A DNA stretch of 32,709 nucleotides, from NCBI GenBank assembly GCA_947589545.1, contig CANQBA010000046.1, forward strand, positions 1 through 32,709, in the 5' to 3' direction. Below the pieces are notes generated by a model, which did no database searches, had not been told where the DNA came from, and was given only the letters and a program-made list of their open reading frames with translations. The position numbers and the translations under genes are program-made. Position 1 is the stretch's first letter; every line of letters starts with the position of its first letter. Below are positions 32,538-32,709 of the stretch, piece by piece. Origin of the DNA: an uncultured Oscillospiraceae bacterium (lineage in GTDB: Bacteria; Bacillota; Clostridia; Oscillospirales; Oscillospiraceae).

Positions 32538-32709
32538 GGCTGTGCTCCTTTCTGCTCAAATACTCGTCCCTGTATTTCCTGGCAAGGTCAATCTCGGCCC
32601 TGGGCGTCCTGTCTGTCTTCTTCACAAAGCCGTTGGTGAGAATGATTTTTCGCCCAACGACAAAGAAATATAATACACGGGTGATGTCCGTCCCTATCTT
32701 GGTGCGAAG
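32530..32709 (-). CDS. HigB/RelE-type toxin, C-terminal part (cut by window edge)
   Basis: The minus-strand frame is open from the window end to TGA at 32530-32532 and encodes 59 residues. It contains ITRVLYFFVVGRKIILTNGF followed by VKKTDRTPRAEIDLARKYRD, the end of a Gp49/HigB-type RNA-cleaving toxin (R-V-L-Y-F, then H/NGF-x-KK). The N-terminus is outside the window. It forms a toxin-antitoxin operon with the following XRE gene and probably stabilises the adjoining mobile element. Confidence 0.8.
   Translation of the reverse strand, partial: LRTKIGTDITRVLYFFVVGRKIILTNGFVKKTDRTPRAEIDLARKYRDEYLSRKEHSHE

Overview
The window looks like a chromosomal stretch of a gut-type Clostridia, probably Oscillospirales. 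This is inferred from GC-rich coding with strong AGGAGG ribosome sites, a class B sortase, a DUF6809-type small protein, MobP-type relaxases and GPH-symporter glycan loci. No marker gene fixes the species.

Layout. 1-5135 is a decaying flank: the tail of an IS110-type transposase, a tetR/ABC-ATPase pair (the ATPase frameshifted at an 8-base homopolymer), a PfkB-family sugar kinase, a frameshifted class B sortase, and an intact XRE regulator beside a HipA/CtkA-like kinase that has lost its core through two internal deletions. 5304-8637 is mobilization cassette 1: a 34-aa leader ORF, a 95-aa cysteine-containing protein, a structured non-coding stretch (oriT candidate), a ribbon-helix-helix accessory protein, and a MobP-type relaxase with C-terminal Sel1-like repeats. 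8999-13557 holds a DUF6809-like gene, an SDR dehydrogenase remnant and an OmpR-type two-component system followed by a 27-aa membrane peptide, then an AraC regulator with a small partner gene. A duplicated segment of about 180 bp (9364-9546 and 12059-12237) flanks the SDR remnant and the two-component genes. 13772-24206 is a glycan-use operon on the + strand: GPH symporter, GH1, GH43, GH2, GH78 (interrupted by one in-frame TGA) and a second GH43-like enzyme. No signal peptides are visible, so small imported oligosaccharides or glycosides are probably degraded in the cytoplasm. The enzyme mix would suit rhamnose-, arabinose- and galactose-containing plant material such as arabinogalactan side chains; this is inference.

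24589-26480 carries no convincing gene. It holds a tandem array of degenerate AT/G-rich repeats running into a strongly self-complementary segment (26082-26233) that reads as an unrecognised structured RNA. Immediately downstream are an excisionase-like gene and a complete tyrosine recombinase. They are followed by the 3' 45 bases of a tRNA-Met gene (att core), flanked on both sides by identical 18-bp repeats, which is the organisation of an attP. Beyond it comes a second mobilization cassette (28331-32225) whose relaxase is about 92% identical to the first, then a minus-strand HigBA-like toxin-antitoxin pair cut by the window edge.

Together this suggests a tandem or composite array of related integrative mobilizable elements. 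A glycan-use operon and regulators lie between two homologous transfer cassettes in direct orientation, which would allow mobilization in trans or excision/amplification by homologous recombination. The least explained parts are the repeat array, the structured RNA beside xis/int, and the conserved hairpin-rich leader of the two mobilization cassettes.
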